Assembly (NCBI GenBank): GCA_022792815.1
Contig: JAAWBS010000039.1
Span: forward strand, 1 to 56,036
DNA from: Hungatella sp.
GTDB taxonomy: Bacteria; Bacillota; Clostridia; Lachnospirales; Lachnospiraceae
Length of the DNA: 56,036 nt
Reading direction: 5' to 3'
In this document: in pieces, positions 1-8,191 of the stretch
Layout of the letters: every line of letters begins with the position of its first letter
Position numbering within the stretch: position 1 is the first letter of the stretch
Program-made: the position numbers and the translations under genes
Notes under the pieces: model-generated
The model's database searches: none
What the model was told of the DNA's origin: nothing
What the model saw: only the letters and a program-made list of their open reading frames with translations

Positions 1-83
1 GTCATAAATTTTCCAAACACCAGACCGATCAGCCCTCCGGCCAGGATGCCGGCAGTGTTGATGAGAGTTCCGAGTCCTGTCAT
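1..83 (-). CDS. DUF554 family membrane protein, N-terminal fragment
   Basis: Only the first 27 codons lie in the window; the gene continues off the left edge. The reverse strand reads MTGLGTLINTAGILAGGLIG and onward, a glycine-rich hydrophobic start typical of DUF554 (YdfK-like) integral membrane proteins of unknown function. The ATG at 83 is preceded by a GGGG Shine-Dalgarno-like run. An in-frame ATG at 125 coincides with the start point predicted from the TATAAT at 131-136, so I prefer 83. The gene is divergent from the molybdenum operon. The family call rests on a short stretch. Confidence 0.6.
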   Translation of the reverse strand, partial: MTGLGTLINTAGILAGGLIGLVFGKFM

Positions 84-130
84 GGTGAAATTCCCCGTTT
101 CGTGAAAGTATGAAATAAAATTCATGGACG

Positions 131-136
131 ATTATA
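131..136 (-). promoter_or_regulatory. -10 box of the DUF554 gene
   Basis: The minus strand carries a perfect TATAAT here. Transcription would start near 124, leaving a leader of about 40 nt before the ATG at 83. The matching -35 position (about 154-159, TTTTAA on the minus strand) is weak. Confidence 0.45.
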
Positions 137-188
137 GCACTTTGAAGACTATTTTAAAAGTGATTTTTTCTTTGCTGTGTTCCTCTTT

Positions 189-207
189 TTGACATCGATC
201 GTGTCAA
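189..207. promoter_or_regulatory. 6-7-6 dyad, possible operator
   Basis: TTGACA, seven bases, then TGTCAA: a perfect interrupted palindrome in the intergenic region between the divergent DUF554 and molybdenum genes. It lies upstream of both promoters. It looks like a binding site for a dimeric regulator, but no regulator can be named. Apart from this dyad, the promoters and the structured leader, I see nothing else in 84-589. Confidence 0.35.
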
Positions 208-303
208 CTATTTAAGGATCGCGGCGGTGAGGGAGAAAAGATTATAAAAACGGTCTGACTTTTGTAAAGAAACCTAAAAAGAAGAAGGATCATGGAAACA
301 GAC

Positions 304-332
304 TTGTCTTACCGCCACCTCTATTGTATAAT
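304..332 (+). promoter_or_regulatory. sigma-A type promoter of the molybdenum operon
   Basis: -35 TTGTCT at 304-309, 17-bp spacer and a perfect -10 TATAAT at 327-332. The predicted start is near 339, which gives a leader of about 250 nt before the first gene. Confidence 0.75.
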
Positions 333-337
333 ATACC

Positions 338-545
338 TTATGGTACAAAGTGCCCTACTCCGAAGGAGTCTGCATCGGGGTGTGCCCTTTGGGTATAGCT
401 TATGGGAATCATGCCTTTGATCCCATGGTCTTGGCGCCGTCCGTGCGACCATAGGAAGCCGTTCTTCTTTCTGATCGTATCGCTTCCAAGAAGTTCACCT
501 TCTTGCAGGGGGGAAAATCGTAAGCGGACCAGCGGCTATGCCGGG
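338..545 (+). ncRNA. structured leader RNA, candidate molybdenum/tungsten cofactor riboswitch
   Basis: The leader folds by eye into a multibranched structure. A closing helix pairs GGTATAGC (392-399) with GCTATGCC (535-542). Inside it are four hairpins: 402-426 (ATGGGA/TCCCAT), 427-450 (GGTC/GACC plus an inner helix), 454-487 (GGAAGC/GCTTCC) and 488-504 (AAGAAG/CTTCTT). A small hairpin with a GAA loop precedes them at 357-369. No terminator separates it from the first gene, so it behaves as a 5' leader. The operon makes molybdopterin cofactor and imports molybdate, which fits a Moco-type riboswitch, but I could not match the conserved Moco motif. The class is therefore open. Confidence 0.5.
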
Positions 546-589
546 AGTGATAAGTAAATAAGAGCCAGAGAAAGGGGAAATAAGACACG

Positions 590-1528
590 ATGAAGTCAAC
601 AGGAGCGGTGCTGGTGGCGGCGGGGCTGTCCTCCCGCATGGAGGCCTTTAAGCCCATGCTTCCTTTCGGAAACTCTACCATCTCCCGCCACATGGTGACC
701 ATGTTGAAGGACATGGGGATTGATCCTGTGGTGGTGGTGACCGGATACAGGGGGGATGAGCTGAGGGAGCACCTTTTTTTTACAGGCGTTCGTTTTATAA
801 AAAACGAACGATTTCGAGAGACCCAGATGTTTGACTCCGTTCAGCTGGGGATCCAATCTATCAGTGGAGACTGTGAGCGCTTGCTGATCCTCCCCATTGA
901 TCTTCCGGCCATTATGCCGGATACCATACGGCAGCAGCTGATGATCGATGCCCCCATTATCCGCACGGTGTGCCGCGGAGAGCCGGGACATCCGATTATG
1001 CTGTGGAGTGAGGTGGCCGAGAGCCTGCGGGGCTATGAAGGGCCGGGGGGACTGAGGGGCGCGATCGAGCACTCCGGCATCGCCATCACCAACCTGGAGG
1101 TGGATGACGAGGGAATCTATCGGGATTTAGATACCAGGGAACAGTACCAGGAGCTTTTGGACTGGAATTACCAGAGAGGCCAGGGCTATCCTGTCCGCCC
1201 TCAGACTCAGGTGCGGCTCACTGCCAGCCAGCCTTTTTACGGGCCAGGCACTCAGCAGCTCCTGAACTGGATCGGACAGACAGGGTCCCTCCAGGAGGCC
1301 TGCGCCCACATGGATATCTCCTACAGCAAGGGCAGGAAGATGGTAAAGCAGCTGGAACAGCAGCTGGGATTTCCCGTGGTTCAGAGGTGGACCGGAGGCA
1401 GCGGAGGAGGCGGTTCTGTTCTCACGGAAAAAGGAGAAAAACTGATGGAGGCGTACGAGAACATGGTGGCGGAAATACAGGATTTTACAGATCAAGCTTA
1501 CCAGAGATATATGGGGAAAGGAATTTAA
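590..1528 (+). CDS. MocA/MobA-like nucleotidyltransferase fused to a ModE-like winged-helix domain
   Basis: The N-terminal half (about 1-190) is an NTP transferase of the MobA/MocA group. The signature AAGLSSRMEAFKPMLPF is at residues 9-25, and LPIDLPA near 101-107 supplies the metal-binding aspartate. Such enzymes attach CMP or GMP to molybdopterin. The C-terminal part (about 208-300) matches the ModE N-terminal LysR-type helix-turn-helix, with 'GSLQEACAHMDISYSKGRK' followed by a 'GGSGGGGSVLTEKGEKL' wing. No molybdate-binding TOBE domain follows. The 312-aa protein may couple cofactor maturation to DNA binding and could autoregulate the operon; that is inference. The ATG at 590 has an AAAGGGG site about 12 nt upstream. 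Confidence 0.82.
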   Translation: MKSTGAVLVAAGLSSRMEAFKPMLPFGNSTISRHMVTMLKDMGIDPVVVVTGYRGDELREHLFFTGVRFIKNERFRETQMFDSVQLGIQSISGDCERLLILPIDLPAIMPDTIRQQLMIDAPIIRTVCRGEPGHPIMLWSEVAESLRGYEGPGGLRGAIEHSGIAITNLEVDDEGIYRDLDTREQYQELLDWNYQRGQGYPVRPQTQVRLTASQPFYGPGTQQLLNWIGQTGSLQEACAHMDISYSKGRKMVKQLEQQLGFPVVQRWTGGSGGGGSVLTEKGEKLMEAYENMVAEIQDFTDQAYQRYMGKGI

Positions 1529-1529
1529 G

Positions 1530-2627
1530 ATGAGAGAGCTGTATCTGGTCCGCCACGGACATGTGGATTTCCCCGGCGGGATCCGGCGGTGTATCGGCCG
1601 GACCGATCTTCCTCTGGATGAGAAGGGGAGAGACCAGGCGAGAGCGCTGGGAGATTATTTTCGGCATATGGTGGGCCAAGGGATACCGGTCTTTGCCAGC
1701 CCCCTTAAGAGAGCCGGAGAGACGGCCCGGCTTTTGGCTGGGGACAGGCCTTTCGTGTATGTGGAGGAAGGATTAAGAGAGCTGAACATGGGAGCGTGGG
1801 AGAATAAGCCCATGGACCAGCTGAAAAAGACTCTGGAGTCCTGGCCGGACACAGGGGAGAGCCGGGAGGAAGGGCTCACACGGATCAGGAGGACTTTGGA
1901 GAAGATCCTGGCCCGGACTCAGGGTGACGTGATCTGTGTGGCCCACGCAGGTCTCAACAGCTGCCTTTTGGCGGATATCACAGGGACTCCCCTGGAGAGG
2001 TGCCGCTCTCTGCCTCAGCCTTACGGAGGATTCAGCCGGATCCGGGTCAGGGACGACGGACAGCTGGAGGCGGCACAGATCGGGGTGATGCCCCGGGAAG
2101 CACCGGATGAACTGGAATGCCGGAGGATTTGGGATCATTACGGCACACCGGAGCCTGTGAGAAGACACTGTGAGGCAGTGCGGACCCGGGCAGAGGACAT
2201 AGGAAAACGGCTTTTGGAGGCAGGAAGACAAGTGAACCTTGAGATTGTGGGAAGCGGCGCTCTGCTCCATGACGTAGCCCGGACAGAAAAGGATCATCCG
2301 GAAAGAGGCGCTGTAATCCTCCTGCGGGAAGGGTATCCTAAAGTGGCAGAGGTCATCAGGCATCATCACGACTTGGAGCCCCTTTCCTATGAAGAAATGG
2401 AAGAGAGTCCTTCCGCCCTATGGCTGGAGACGGCTGCGGTGTACCTGGCAGACAAGCAGGTTAAGGGAGACAGGGCAGTGACCTTGGATGAAAGGTTCGC
2501 TGCCAGCAGGAGGAGATGCCGGCAGGCACGGGACAGGGACGCGGCGCTGGCGGCCCACGAGAGACGGTACATACAGGCGAAGAAGATTGAGAGCTTGATC
2601 CAGACAGAGACAGAGGGAGGACAATAA
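1530..2627 (+). CDS. histidine phosphatase fused to an HD-domain hydrolase
   Basis: Two hydrolase domains share one 365-aa chain. Residues 4-190 are a phosphoglycerate-mutase-like histidine phosphatase, with the RHG triad at R8-H9-G10, R61 in 'SPLKRAGETA', E84 in 'RELNMGAWE' and the second catalytic histidine H139 in 'VAHAG'. Residues about 205-345 form an HD domain with H213, the H247-D248 pair and the HHHD run at 278-281. The start follows the previous stop by one base, so translation is probably coupled. Its position inside a molybdenum cofactor operon suggests a phosphatase step or housekeeping of a cofactor precursor, but the substrate is unknown. Confidence 0.8.
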   Translation: MRELYLVRHGHVDFPGGIRRCIGRTDLPLDEKGRDQARALGDYFRHMVGQGIPVFASPLKRAGETARLLAGDRPFVYVEEGLRELNMGAWENKPMDQLKKTLESWPDTGESREEGLTRIRRTLEKILARTQGDVICVAHAGLNSCLLADITGTPLERCRSLPQPYGGFSRIRVRDDGQLEAAQIGVMPREAPDELECRRIWDHYGTPEPVRRHCEAVRTRAEDIGKRLLEAGRQVNLEIVGSGALLHDVARTEKDHPERGAVILLREGYPKVAEVIRHHHDLEPLSYEEMEESPSALWLETAAVYLADKQVKGDRAVTLDERFAASRRRCRQARDRDAALAAHERRYIQAKKIESLIQTETEGGQ

Positions 2628-2628
2628 G

Positions 2629-3687
2629 ATGAAACTGATAAGGACAGTGGAGGCGGAAGGCGCAGTGCTGTGCCATGATATCACCCAGATCATCAGGGGA
2701 GTCACAAAAGATGCGGTGTTCAGGAAAGGTCACATCGTGACCAAGGAGGATATTCCGGTGCTCCTTAGCGTGGGCAAGGATCAGCTCTACGTGTGGGAGC
2801 AGGAGGAGGGGCTGCTCCATGAAAATGACGGGGCCGAGATTCTCTGTCAGATGTGCAGAGGAGACCACATGGCCCGCTCCGAGGCCAGGGAGGGGAAGAT
2901 CGAGCTTGTGGCAGAGTGTGACGGCCTCCTGAAGGTGGACAACCAGGGGCTTAAGGCGGTCAACGGATTCGGCGAGATGATGATCGCCAGCCGTCACGGA
3001 GATTTTGCGGTGAAAAAGGGGGACAAGCTGGCAGGAACCAGGATCATCCCCCTGGTCATCAGTCAGGAGAAAATGGAGGGGGCCAAAAAGGCCGCCATGG
3101 AGGCAACCGGCGGAAAGCCCATCCTGGAGCTGAAGCCGTTTGTCCATAAAAAGGTGGGGATCGTGACCACGGGGAATGAAGTGTTCTACGGGAGGATCCA
3201 GGACACCTTCACCCCGGTGATCCGGCAGAAATTAGAGGAATTCGACACGGAGGTCATCGATCATGTGATATGGAACGACGACGATCAGAAGGTGACGAAA
3301 AGTATTCTCGACATGATCGGCAAAGGCGCTGATGTGGTGATCTGTACTGGCGGTATGAGCGTGGATCCGGATGACAAGACGCCTCTGGCCATCAAAAATA
3401 CGGGGGCGAGGATGGTCTCCTACGGGGCCCCGGTGCTGCCGGGAGCCATGTTCCTGCTGGCCTATTATGAGGCAAAGAAAGAGGGGCAGAAGCGAACGGT
3501 GGCCATCATGGGCCTGCCGGGCTGTGTCATGTATGCCAAGCGCACGATTTTTGATCTGGTGCTGCCCAGAGTCATGGCGGAGGACGAGGTACACAAGGAG
3601 GAGCTGGCGGCTCTGGGCCAGGGAGGCCTGTGCCTGAACTGTCCGGTCTGCACCTTCCCTAACTGCGGGTTTGGAAAGGGAAGATAG
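2629..3687 (+). CDS. molybdopterin-binding protein with C-terminal cysteine cluster
   Basis: The middle and C-terminal parts carry a MoaB/MoeA-type molybdopterin-binding fold: 'KVGIVTTGNEVFYGRI' about 175-190 and 'DVVICTGGMSVDPDDKTP' about 235-252. This type appears in clostridial clusters that mature molybdenum hydroxylases. The tail has four cysteines, C335, C338, C341 and C346 in 'CLNCPVCTFPNCGFGKG', which could bind an iron-sulfur cluster or zinc. Length is 352 aa. A GGGAGG site sits 8-10 nt before the ATG, which starts one base after the previous stop. The exact reaction is not known; cofactor insertion or transfer is my inference. Confidence 0.78.
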   Translation: MKLIRTVEAEGAVLCHDITQIIRGVTKDAVFRKGHIVTKEDIPVLLSVGKDQLYVWEQEEGLLHENDGAEILCQMCRGDHMARSEAREGKIELVAECDGLLKVDNQGLKAVNGFGEMMIASRHGDFAVKKGDKLAGTRIIPLVISQEKMEGAKKAAMEATGGKPILELKPFVHKKVGIVTTGNEVFYGRIQDTFTPVIRQKLEEFDTEVIDHVIWNDDDQKVTKSILDMIGKGADVVICTGGMSVDPDDKTPLAIKNTGARMVSYGAPVLPGAMFLLAYYEAKKEGQKRTVAIMGLPGCVMYAKRTIFDLVLPRVMAEDEVHKEELAALGQGGLCLNCPVCTFPNCGFGKGR

Positions 3688-3698
3688 GAGGTAAAAAC

Positions 3699-4754
3699 AT
3701 GCAGGAGTTTTACAGGGCCGTCTCCCAGTGCGACCCGGAGAAAAAGCATATGACAGCCGTGGCTCTCGACGGGCCGGCCTTTGGACAGAGGGCCCTGTTT
3801 ACCGACGGCTGCCTGGTGTGGCAGTCTGAGAGAGACGGTATTTTTACAGACCTGGAATCCCGGCTGTGGGAGGAGTCCCAGGAGAAAAAAGAAGGGCAGA
3901 AGGGGCTGGTGGAGATCGGAGGAATCCGGGTGTTCTGCGACCGGCTGGGCCAGGAGATGCATCTGGTGATCTGCGGCGGCGGCCATGTGTCCATCCCGGT
4001 GATCAAAATCGGAATCATGACGGGATGTAGGGTGACGGTTCTGGAGGACCGGCCCATGTTTGCGGACCATGCCAGACGGGCGGGAGCCCATCAGGTGCTG
4101 TGCGAGCCCTTCGGTCAGGGGCTTGAAAGGATCGAGGGAGGAGACAACACCTATTTTGTCATCGTCACCAGAGGACATCGGTATGATCGGGAATGTCTGG
4201 AGCATATCGTCAGAAAGAGACATGCCTACATCGGCATGATCGGAAGCCGGCGAAGAGTGGCCGCGGTGAAGGAGCAGGTGATGGAGGCCGGAGGGGACAA
4301 GGCGGCGCTGGATGGGCTTTACAGCCCCATCGGTCTGAACATCGGAGCGGAGACGCCGGAGGAGATCGGAGTGGCCATCATGGCAGAGATCATCGAGGTG
4401 AAGAACCGGAGGAGAAAGACCTGGGGATATTCCGGGGAGATGCTCCGGGAGATCTTAAATCCGGGAGGGACACAGGAGAGGACAGAGCTGCGGGTGCTGG
4501 CCACCATCGTGACCAGGAGGGGCTCGGCGCCCCGGGATGTGGGGACCAAGATGCTGGTATGTCCCGACGGCAGATGTGTGGGCACTATCGGCGGCGGCTG
4601 CATGGAGGCAGAGGTGGTCCGTAGGGCGCTTCACATGATTCAGAGCGGTGAGAAGAGACAAGGCCTGTGCCGTGTGGATATGACAGGGGAAGCGGCGGAG
4701 GAGGAAGGCATGGTCTGCGGCGGAGTGGTGGATGTGCTGTTGGAGGTGGTATGA
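3699..4754 (+). CDS. XdhC/CoxI family molybdenum hydroxylase maturation factor
   Basis: XdhC proteins bind sulfurated molybdenum cofactor and load it into xanthine-dehydrogenase-type enzymes. A Rossmann-type segment with 'LVICGGGHVSIPVIKIG' begins near residue 88, followed by 'TRGHRYDRECLEHIVRKRHAYIGMIGSRRR'-type sequence (quoted in part), the usual XdhC C-terminal core. A second XdhC/CoxI-type unit, 'GSAPRDVGTKMLV' and 'GTIGGGCMEAEVV', lies near 269-310, after the Rossmann domain instead of before it. AGGAGG precedes the ATG. The stop overlaps the moaA start by 4 bp (ATGA). No hydroxylase gene is in the window. Confidence 0.83.
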   Translation: MQEFYRAVSQCDPEKKHMTAVALDGPAFGQRALFTDGCLVWQSERDGIFTDLESRLWEESQEKKEGQKGLVEIGGIRVFCDRLGQEMHLVICGGGHVSIPVIKIGIMTGCRVTVLEDRPMFADHARRAGAHQVLCEPFGQGLERIEGGDNTYFVIVTRGHRYDRECLEHIVRKRHAYIGMIGSRRRVAAVKEQVMEAGGDKAALDGLYSPIGLNIGAETPEEIGVAIMAEIIEVKNRRRKTWGYSGEMLREILNPGGTQERTELRVLATIVTRRGSAPRDVGTKMLVCPDGRCVGTIGGGCMEAEVVRRALHMIQSGEKRQGLCRVDMTGEAAEEEGMVCGGVVDVLLEVV

Positions 4755-5779
4755 GTCTGAGAGATCAATGGGGACGGGAAATTGACTATATGCGGGTCTC
4801 TGTTACGGACCGCTGTAATCTGCGGTGCCGCTACTGCATGCCTCACGGCATCGAGTGTGTGTCCATGGAGGAGATTCTGACCCTGGAGGAGTACGTCCGG
4901 GTCGGAGCATGCGCGGCGGCCCTGGGGATAAGGAAGATTAAGATCACCGGGGGAGAGCCGCTGGTGCGCCGGGGGTGCTGTGAGCTGATCCGCATGCTGA
5001 AGAACACCGAGGGCATAGAGAAGGTGACCATCACCACCAACGGAGTCCTGCTGGGACAGTATCTGGAAGAGCTTTTGGATGCCGGGATCGACGGGATCAA
5101 TATCAGCCTGGATACTCTGGATCTCGATTTGTATGAGGCGCTGACAGGGGGCGGAGACTTAAACCAGGTTCTTGAGGCTGTCAGAAGGACGGTAACCGCC
5201 TGTGAGGGCCGGAACATCCCGGTCAAAATCAATGCGGTTTCTCTGGATCTGAAAGAGGTGGCAGGACAGTTAGGCTGCCGCTATGAGGGGCCGGGATGGA
5301 CAGAGCTTTTGGAGCTGGCGCGGCGATACCCTCTGGACGTGCGCTTTATCGAGATGATGCCCATCGGATGCGGGAAGCAGTATCGGTCCGTGGATCATCA
5401 GGAGATCGAGAGAGAGCTGGCGGGACGGTATCCCGGGATGGAGAGAGATGAGAGGGTCCATGGATATGGACCGGCAGTGTATTATCGGATTCCGGGATTT
5501 CGTGGAAGCGTGGGACTGATCAGCGCTCTCCACGGAAAATTCTGCTGCAGCTGCAACCGGGTCAGGCTGACTTCCAAGGGGTATTTCAAGACCTGTCTGT
5601 GTTATGAGGACGGAGTGGACCTGCGCGAGATCCTGAGGGGAGGCGGGAGCGAAATACAGATGCAGAAGAAGCTTTCGGACACCATGAGAGCGGCTGTCAG
5701 GGGGAAGCCGAAGGCCCACTGTTTCGAGCATCCGGAGCAGATGACAGAGACCGGGCTTATGGCGAGAATTGGAGGATGA
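4751..5779 (+). CDS. moaA: GTP 3',8-cyclase (molybdenum cofactor biosynthesis protein A)
   Basis: MoaA is a radical SAM enzyme that rearranges GTP in the first step of molybdopterin synthesis. The SAM cluster cysteines are C22, C26 and C29 in '[11 protein letters not shown]'. The GGEP motif is near residue 65. The C-terminal substrate-binding cluster is C265, C268 and C282, with the expected CxxC-x13-C spacing. I chose the ATG at 4751, which overlaps the XdhC stop; the open frame extends upstream to 4667, but that part is low-complexity sequence out of phase with XdhC. The product of 342 aa is a normal length and ends one base before moaC. Confidence 0.93.
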   Translation: MSLRDQWGREIDYMRVSVTDRCNLRCRYCMPHGIECVSMEEILTLEEYVRVGACAAALGIRKIKITGGEPLVRRGCCELIRMLKNTEGIEKVTITTNGVLLGQYLEELLDAGIDGINISLDTLDLDLYEALTGGGDLNQVLEAVRRTVTACEGRNIPVKINAVSLDLKEVAGQLGCRYEGPGWTELLELARRYPLDVRFIEMMPIGCGKQYRSVDHQEIERELAGRYPGMERDERVHGYGPAVYYRIPGFRGSVGLISALHGKFCCSCNRVRLTSKGYFKTCLCYEDGVDLREILRGGGSEIQMQKKLSDTMRAAVRGKPKAHCFEHPEQMTETGLMARIGG

Positions 5780-5780
5780 T

Positions 5781-6290
5781 ATGGAATTTACACATTTTGA
5801 CGGCCAGGGCAATGCGTGGATGGTAGATGTGGGGGAGAAGGCAGATACCAGGAGAGAGGCAGTGGCCAGAGGGAGCATCTTCTTAAGTCCCCGGTGCTTT
5901 GCCATGGTAAAACAGGGCTCCATGGAGAAGGGCGATGTGCTGGGCGTGGCCAGGGTGGCCGGAATCATGGGGGCCAAGAGGACCTGGGAGCTGATTCCCC
6001 TCTGCCATGTGCTGAATCTGACGAAACTGACCGTGGATTTTATACTGAAGGAGGAGACATCGGAGATCCAGGCAGTGTGTACGGCCAGGACTACAGGAAA
6101 GACAGGGGTGGAGATGGAGGCCCTGACCGGAGTCAGTGTGGCTCTTCTGACCATCTATGACATGTGCAAGGCCGTGGACAAGTCCATGGAGATCGGCTCC
6201 GTCTACCTGGAGAAAAAGACAGGGGGGAAGAGCGGGGTGTTTATCAATCCCAGGGATGAGGGGCAGACACAGGACCCGGAAGCAGAATGA
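5781..6290 (+). CDS. moaC: cyclic pyranopterin monophosphate synthase
   Basis: MoaC acts with MoaA to make cyclic pyranopterin monophosphate. The 169-aa protein shows the family segments '[15 protein letters not shown]', '[17 protein letters not shown]' and '[20 protein letters not shown]'; the last carries the conserved acidic and threonine residues. The ATG at 5781 has GGAGG five bases upstream and follows moaA by one base. moaD, moaE and moeA are not in the window, so later steps must be encoded elsewhere. Confidence 0.92.
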   Translation: MEFTHFDGQGNAWMVDVGEKADTRREAVARGSIFLSPRCFAMVKQGSMEKGDVLGVARVAGIMGAKRTWELIPLCHVLNLTKLTVDFILKEETSEIQAVCTARTTGKTGVEMEALTGVSVALLTIYDMCKAVDKSMEIGSVYLEKKTGGKSGVFINPRDEGQTQDPEAE

Positions 6291-6321
6291 GACACAGAGG
6301 ATACAAAAAAGGAGAACGCTT

Positions 6322-7263
6322 ATGTTGAAAGGAACCGTGAAAGCAGTTTGTATCAGCGAACAAAAGGGGACGGAGAAACGGCCGGTGGACCGGGTCCATG
6401 TGCGGCCGAACCATGGAATCGTGGGGGATGCCCATGCCGGCAGCTGGCACCGCCAGGTCAGTTTTCTGTCCTACGATCAGGTAAAGGCCTTCAATGAGCG
6501 GGGGGCCGATGTGGGCCACGGGGCATTTGGGGAAAATATCGTGGCCGAGGGAATTGATTTTAAAAGTCTTCCGGTGGGAAGCCGGCTTCTGGCGGGCACC
6601 GCGGAGCTTAAGATGACTCAGATCGGAAAGGAGTGCCACAGCCACTGCGCCATCTTCAAGCGCATGGGAGAGTGTATCATGCCTCACGAGGGCGTGTTCG
6701 CGGAGGTGGTAAAGGAGGGGGACATCGCCGTGGGTGACGAACTGACGGTGCTGTTCCCGGACCCTGACCGGCCTTTTACGGCGGCCGTGATCACCCTGAG
6801 CGACAAGGGGGCAAGGGGAGAGCGGGCGGACGAAAGCGGGCCTGCGGCCAGGCAGAAATTGGAGGAAGCAGGCTATGAGGTGGTGGAGACCATGATTCTT
6901 CCCGACGAGCCGGCTGCGCTGAAGACCCAGTTAAAACGGCTGGCAGACGGGCGCCAGGTGGATCTGGTGGTGACCAGCGGCGGAACCGGATTTTCCATGA
7001 GAGATCAGACTCCGGAGGCCACCATGGCGGTGGCTGACCGCAACGCGCCGGGGATCGCGGAGTATATCCGTTATCGGTCCATGGAGCTTACGGGAAGGGC
7101 TATGCTGAGCCGGGGGGTATCGGTGATCCGAGGGAAGACTCTGATCGTGAATCTGCCCGGCAGCCCCAAGGCGGTGAGGGAGAGTCTGGACTTTATCCTG
7201 GACTCTCTGGGGCACGGCCTGAAGATTTTGCGGGGGACCGCGTCAGAGTGCGCAAGAACGTAG
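6322..7263 (+). CDS. MOSC domain-MogA (molybdopterin adenylyltransferase) fusion
   Basis: Residues 1-145 are a MOSC domain ('HGIVGDAHAGSWHRQVSFLS' near 31-50 and 'IGKECHSHCAIF' with C105 near 101-112), a fold that handles sulfur on molybdenum cofactor. Residues about 150-313 are a MogA/MoaB domain with 'VITLSDKGARGERADESG' and 'TSGGTGFSMRDQTPEAT' (218-234), which adenylates molybdopterin. The start at ATG 6322 has GGAG nearby; the open frame upstream of it overlaps moaC in another phase and is not coding. The fusion joins two consecutive steps of cofactor maturation. Confidence 0.85.
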   Translation: MLKGTVKAVCISEQKGTEKRPVDRVHVRPNHGIVGDAHAGSWHRQVSFLSYDQVKAFNERGADVGHGAFGENIVAEGIDFKSLPVGSRLLAGTAELKMTQIGKECHSHCAIFKRMGECIMPHEGVFAEVVKEGDIAVGDELTVLFPDPDRPFTAAVITLSDKGARGERADESGPAARQKLEEAGYEVVETMILPDEPAALKTQLKRLADGRQVDLVVTSGGTGFSMRDQTPEATMAVADRNAPGIAEYIRYRSMELTGRAMLSRGVSVIRGKTLIVNLPGSPKAVRESLDFILDSLGHGLKILRGTASECART

Positions 7264-7302
7264 GAAATTTCCGTATCACAGGAAATTTAACAGGAGGACG
7301 AT

Positions 7303-8154
7303 ATGAGAAGACCATGGGCAGGTATGGCAACGGTACTGCTGGCGGTAAGTCTGCTGGCAGGGTGTCAGGGTACAAAGACGGGTGCGGATGATGGTCAGGC
7401 CGGGGAAGAGGCGGCACAGACCACATCAAAGACGGAGCTGATCGTGTTTGCGGCTGCCTCCCTGACGGAGACTTTGACCGAGATTGCAGAGATGTACAAG
7501 GAGGTGAATCCGGATGTGACCGTCATCTATACCTTTGACTCCTCAGGCGCATTGAAGACACAGATTCAGGAGGGGGCAGACTGTGACATCTTTATCTCTG
7601 CTGCGCAGAAGCAGATGGACCAGCTGGACTGCAGGGCGGACCCGTCTGTCAACACGGAGGGGCTGGACTTTGTCCTCTGGGAAGACCGGTTTGATCTGGT
7701 GGAAAACAAGGTAGTTCTGGCGGTGCCGGAGGGCAATCCTGCCGGAATCGAGACCTTTGAGGACCTGGGGACAGAGAAACTGAAGCTGATCTGCCTGGGC
7801 AATGAGGATGTGCCGGTAGGCGTATATTCCGCAGAGATTCTGACCAATCTCGGAATCTTAGAACAGTTGGAGGCTGACTCCAAAATAACCTATGGCTCCA
7901 ATGTAAAGGAGGTGACCACACAGGTGAAGGAGGCTTCTGTGGACTGCGGCATCATCTATGCAACCGATGGGTTTTCGGCTGGTCTGACAGTCGTGGACGA
8001 GGCCGGAGAGGGACTGTGCAGGCGGGTGGTCTATCCGGCGGCCGTGTTGAATTGTTCCGGGAATCAGGAGGCGGCCCGGGAGTTTTTAAACTTTCTGGTG
8101 ACGGATGACTGCAAAGCGGTGTTTGAGGCGGTTGGCTTTTCCATGGCACCATAG
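7303..8154 (+). CDS. modA: molybdate ABC transporter substrate-binding lipoprotein
   Basis: ModA captures molybdate (or tungstate) outside the cell for ModBC. A lipoprotein signal peptide ends in LLAG-C21, so the mature protein would be anchored to the membrane. After a threonine-rich linker the periplasmic-binding-protein fold begins with 'LIVFAAASLTETLTEIAEMY' and continues with 'TFDSSGALKTQIQEGADCDI' (a serine pair placed to bind the oxyanion). Length is 283 aa. GGAGG lies upstream of the ATG. It follows the cofactor genes by about 40 bp with no terminator, so uptake and synthesis are probably co-expressed. Confidence 0.9.
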   Translation: MRRPWAGMATVLLAVSLLAGCQGTKTGADDGQAGEEAAQTTSKTELIVFAAASLTETLTEIAEMYKEVNPDVTVIYTFDSSGALKTQIQEGADCDIFISAAQKQMDQLDCRADPSVNTEGLDFVLWEDRFDLVENKVVLAVPEGNPAGIETFEDLGTEKLKLICLGNEDVPVGVYSAEILTNLGILEQLEADSKITYGSNVKEVTTQVKEASVDCGIIYATDGFSAGLTVVDEAGEGLCRRVVYPAAVLNCSGNQEAAREFLNFLVTDDCKAVFEAVGFSMAP

Positions 8155-8191
8155 ATTCGGGTCCTAAGACACAGAGTTAGGAGAAATGATT

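Noticed and set aside
409..1072. Minus-strand frames over the leader and first molybdenum gene
   Set aside because: They are antisense to a structured leader and to a clearly coding gene and have no recognisable product.
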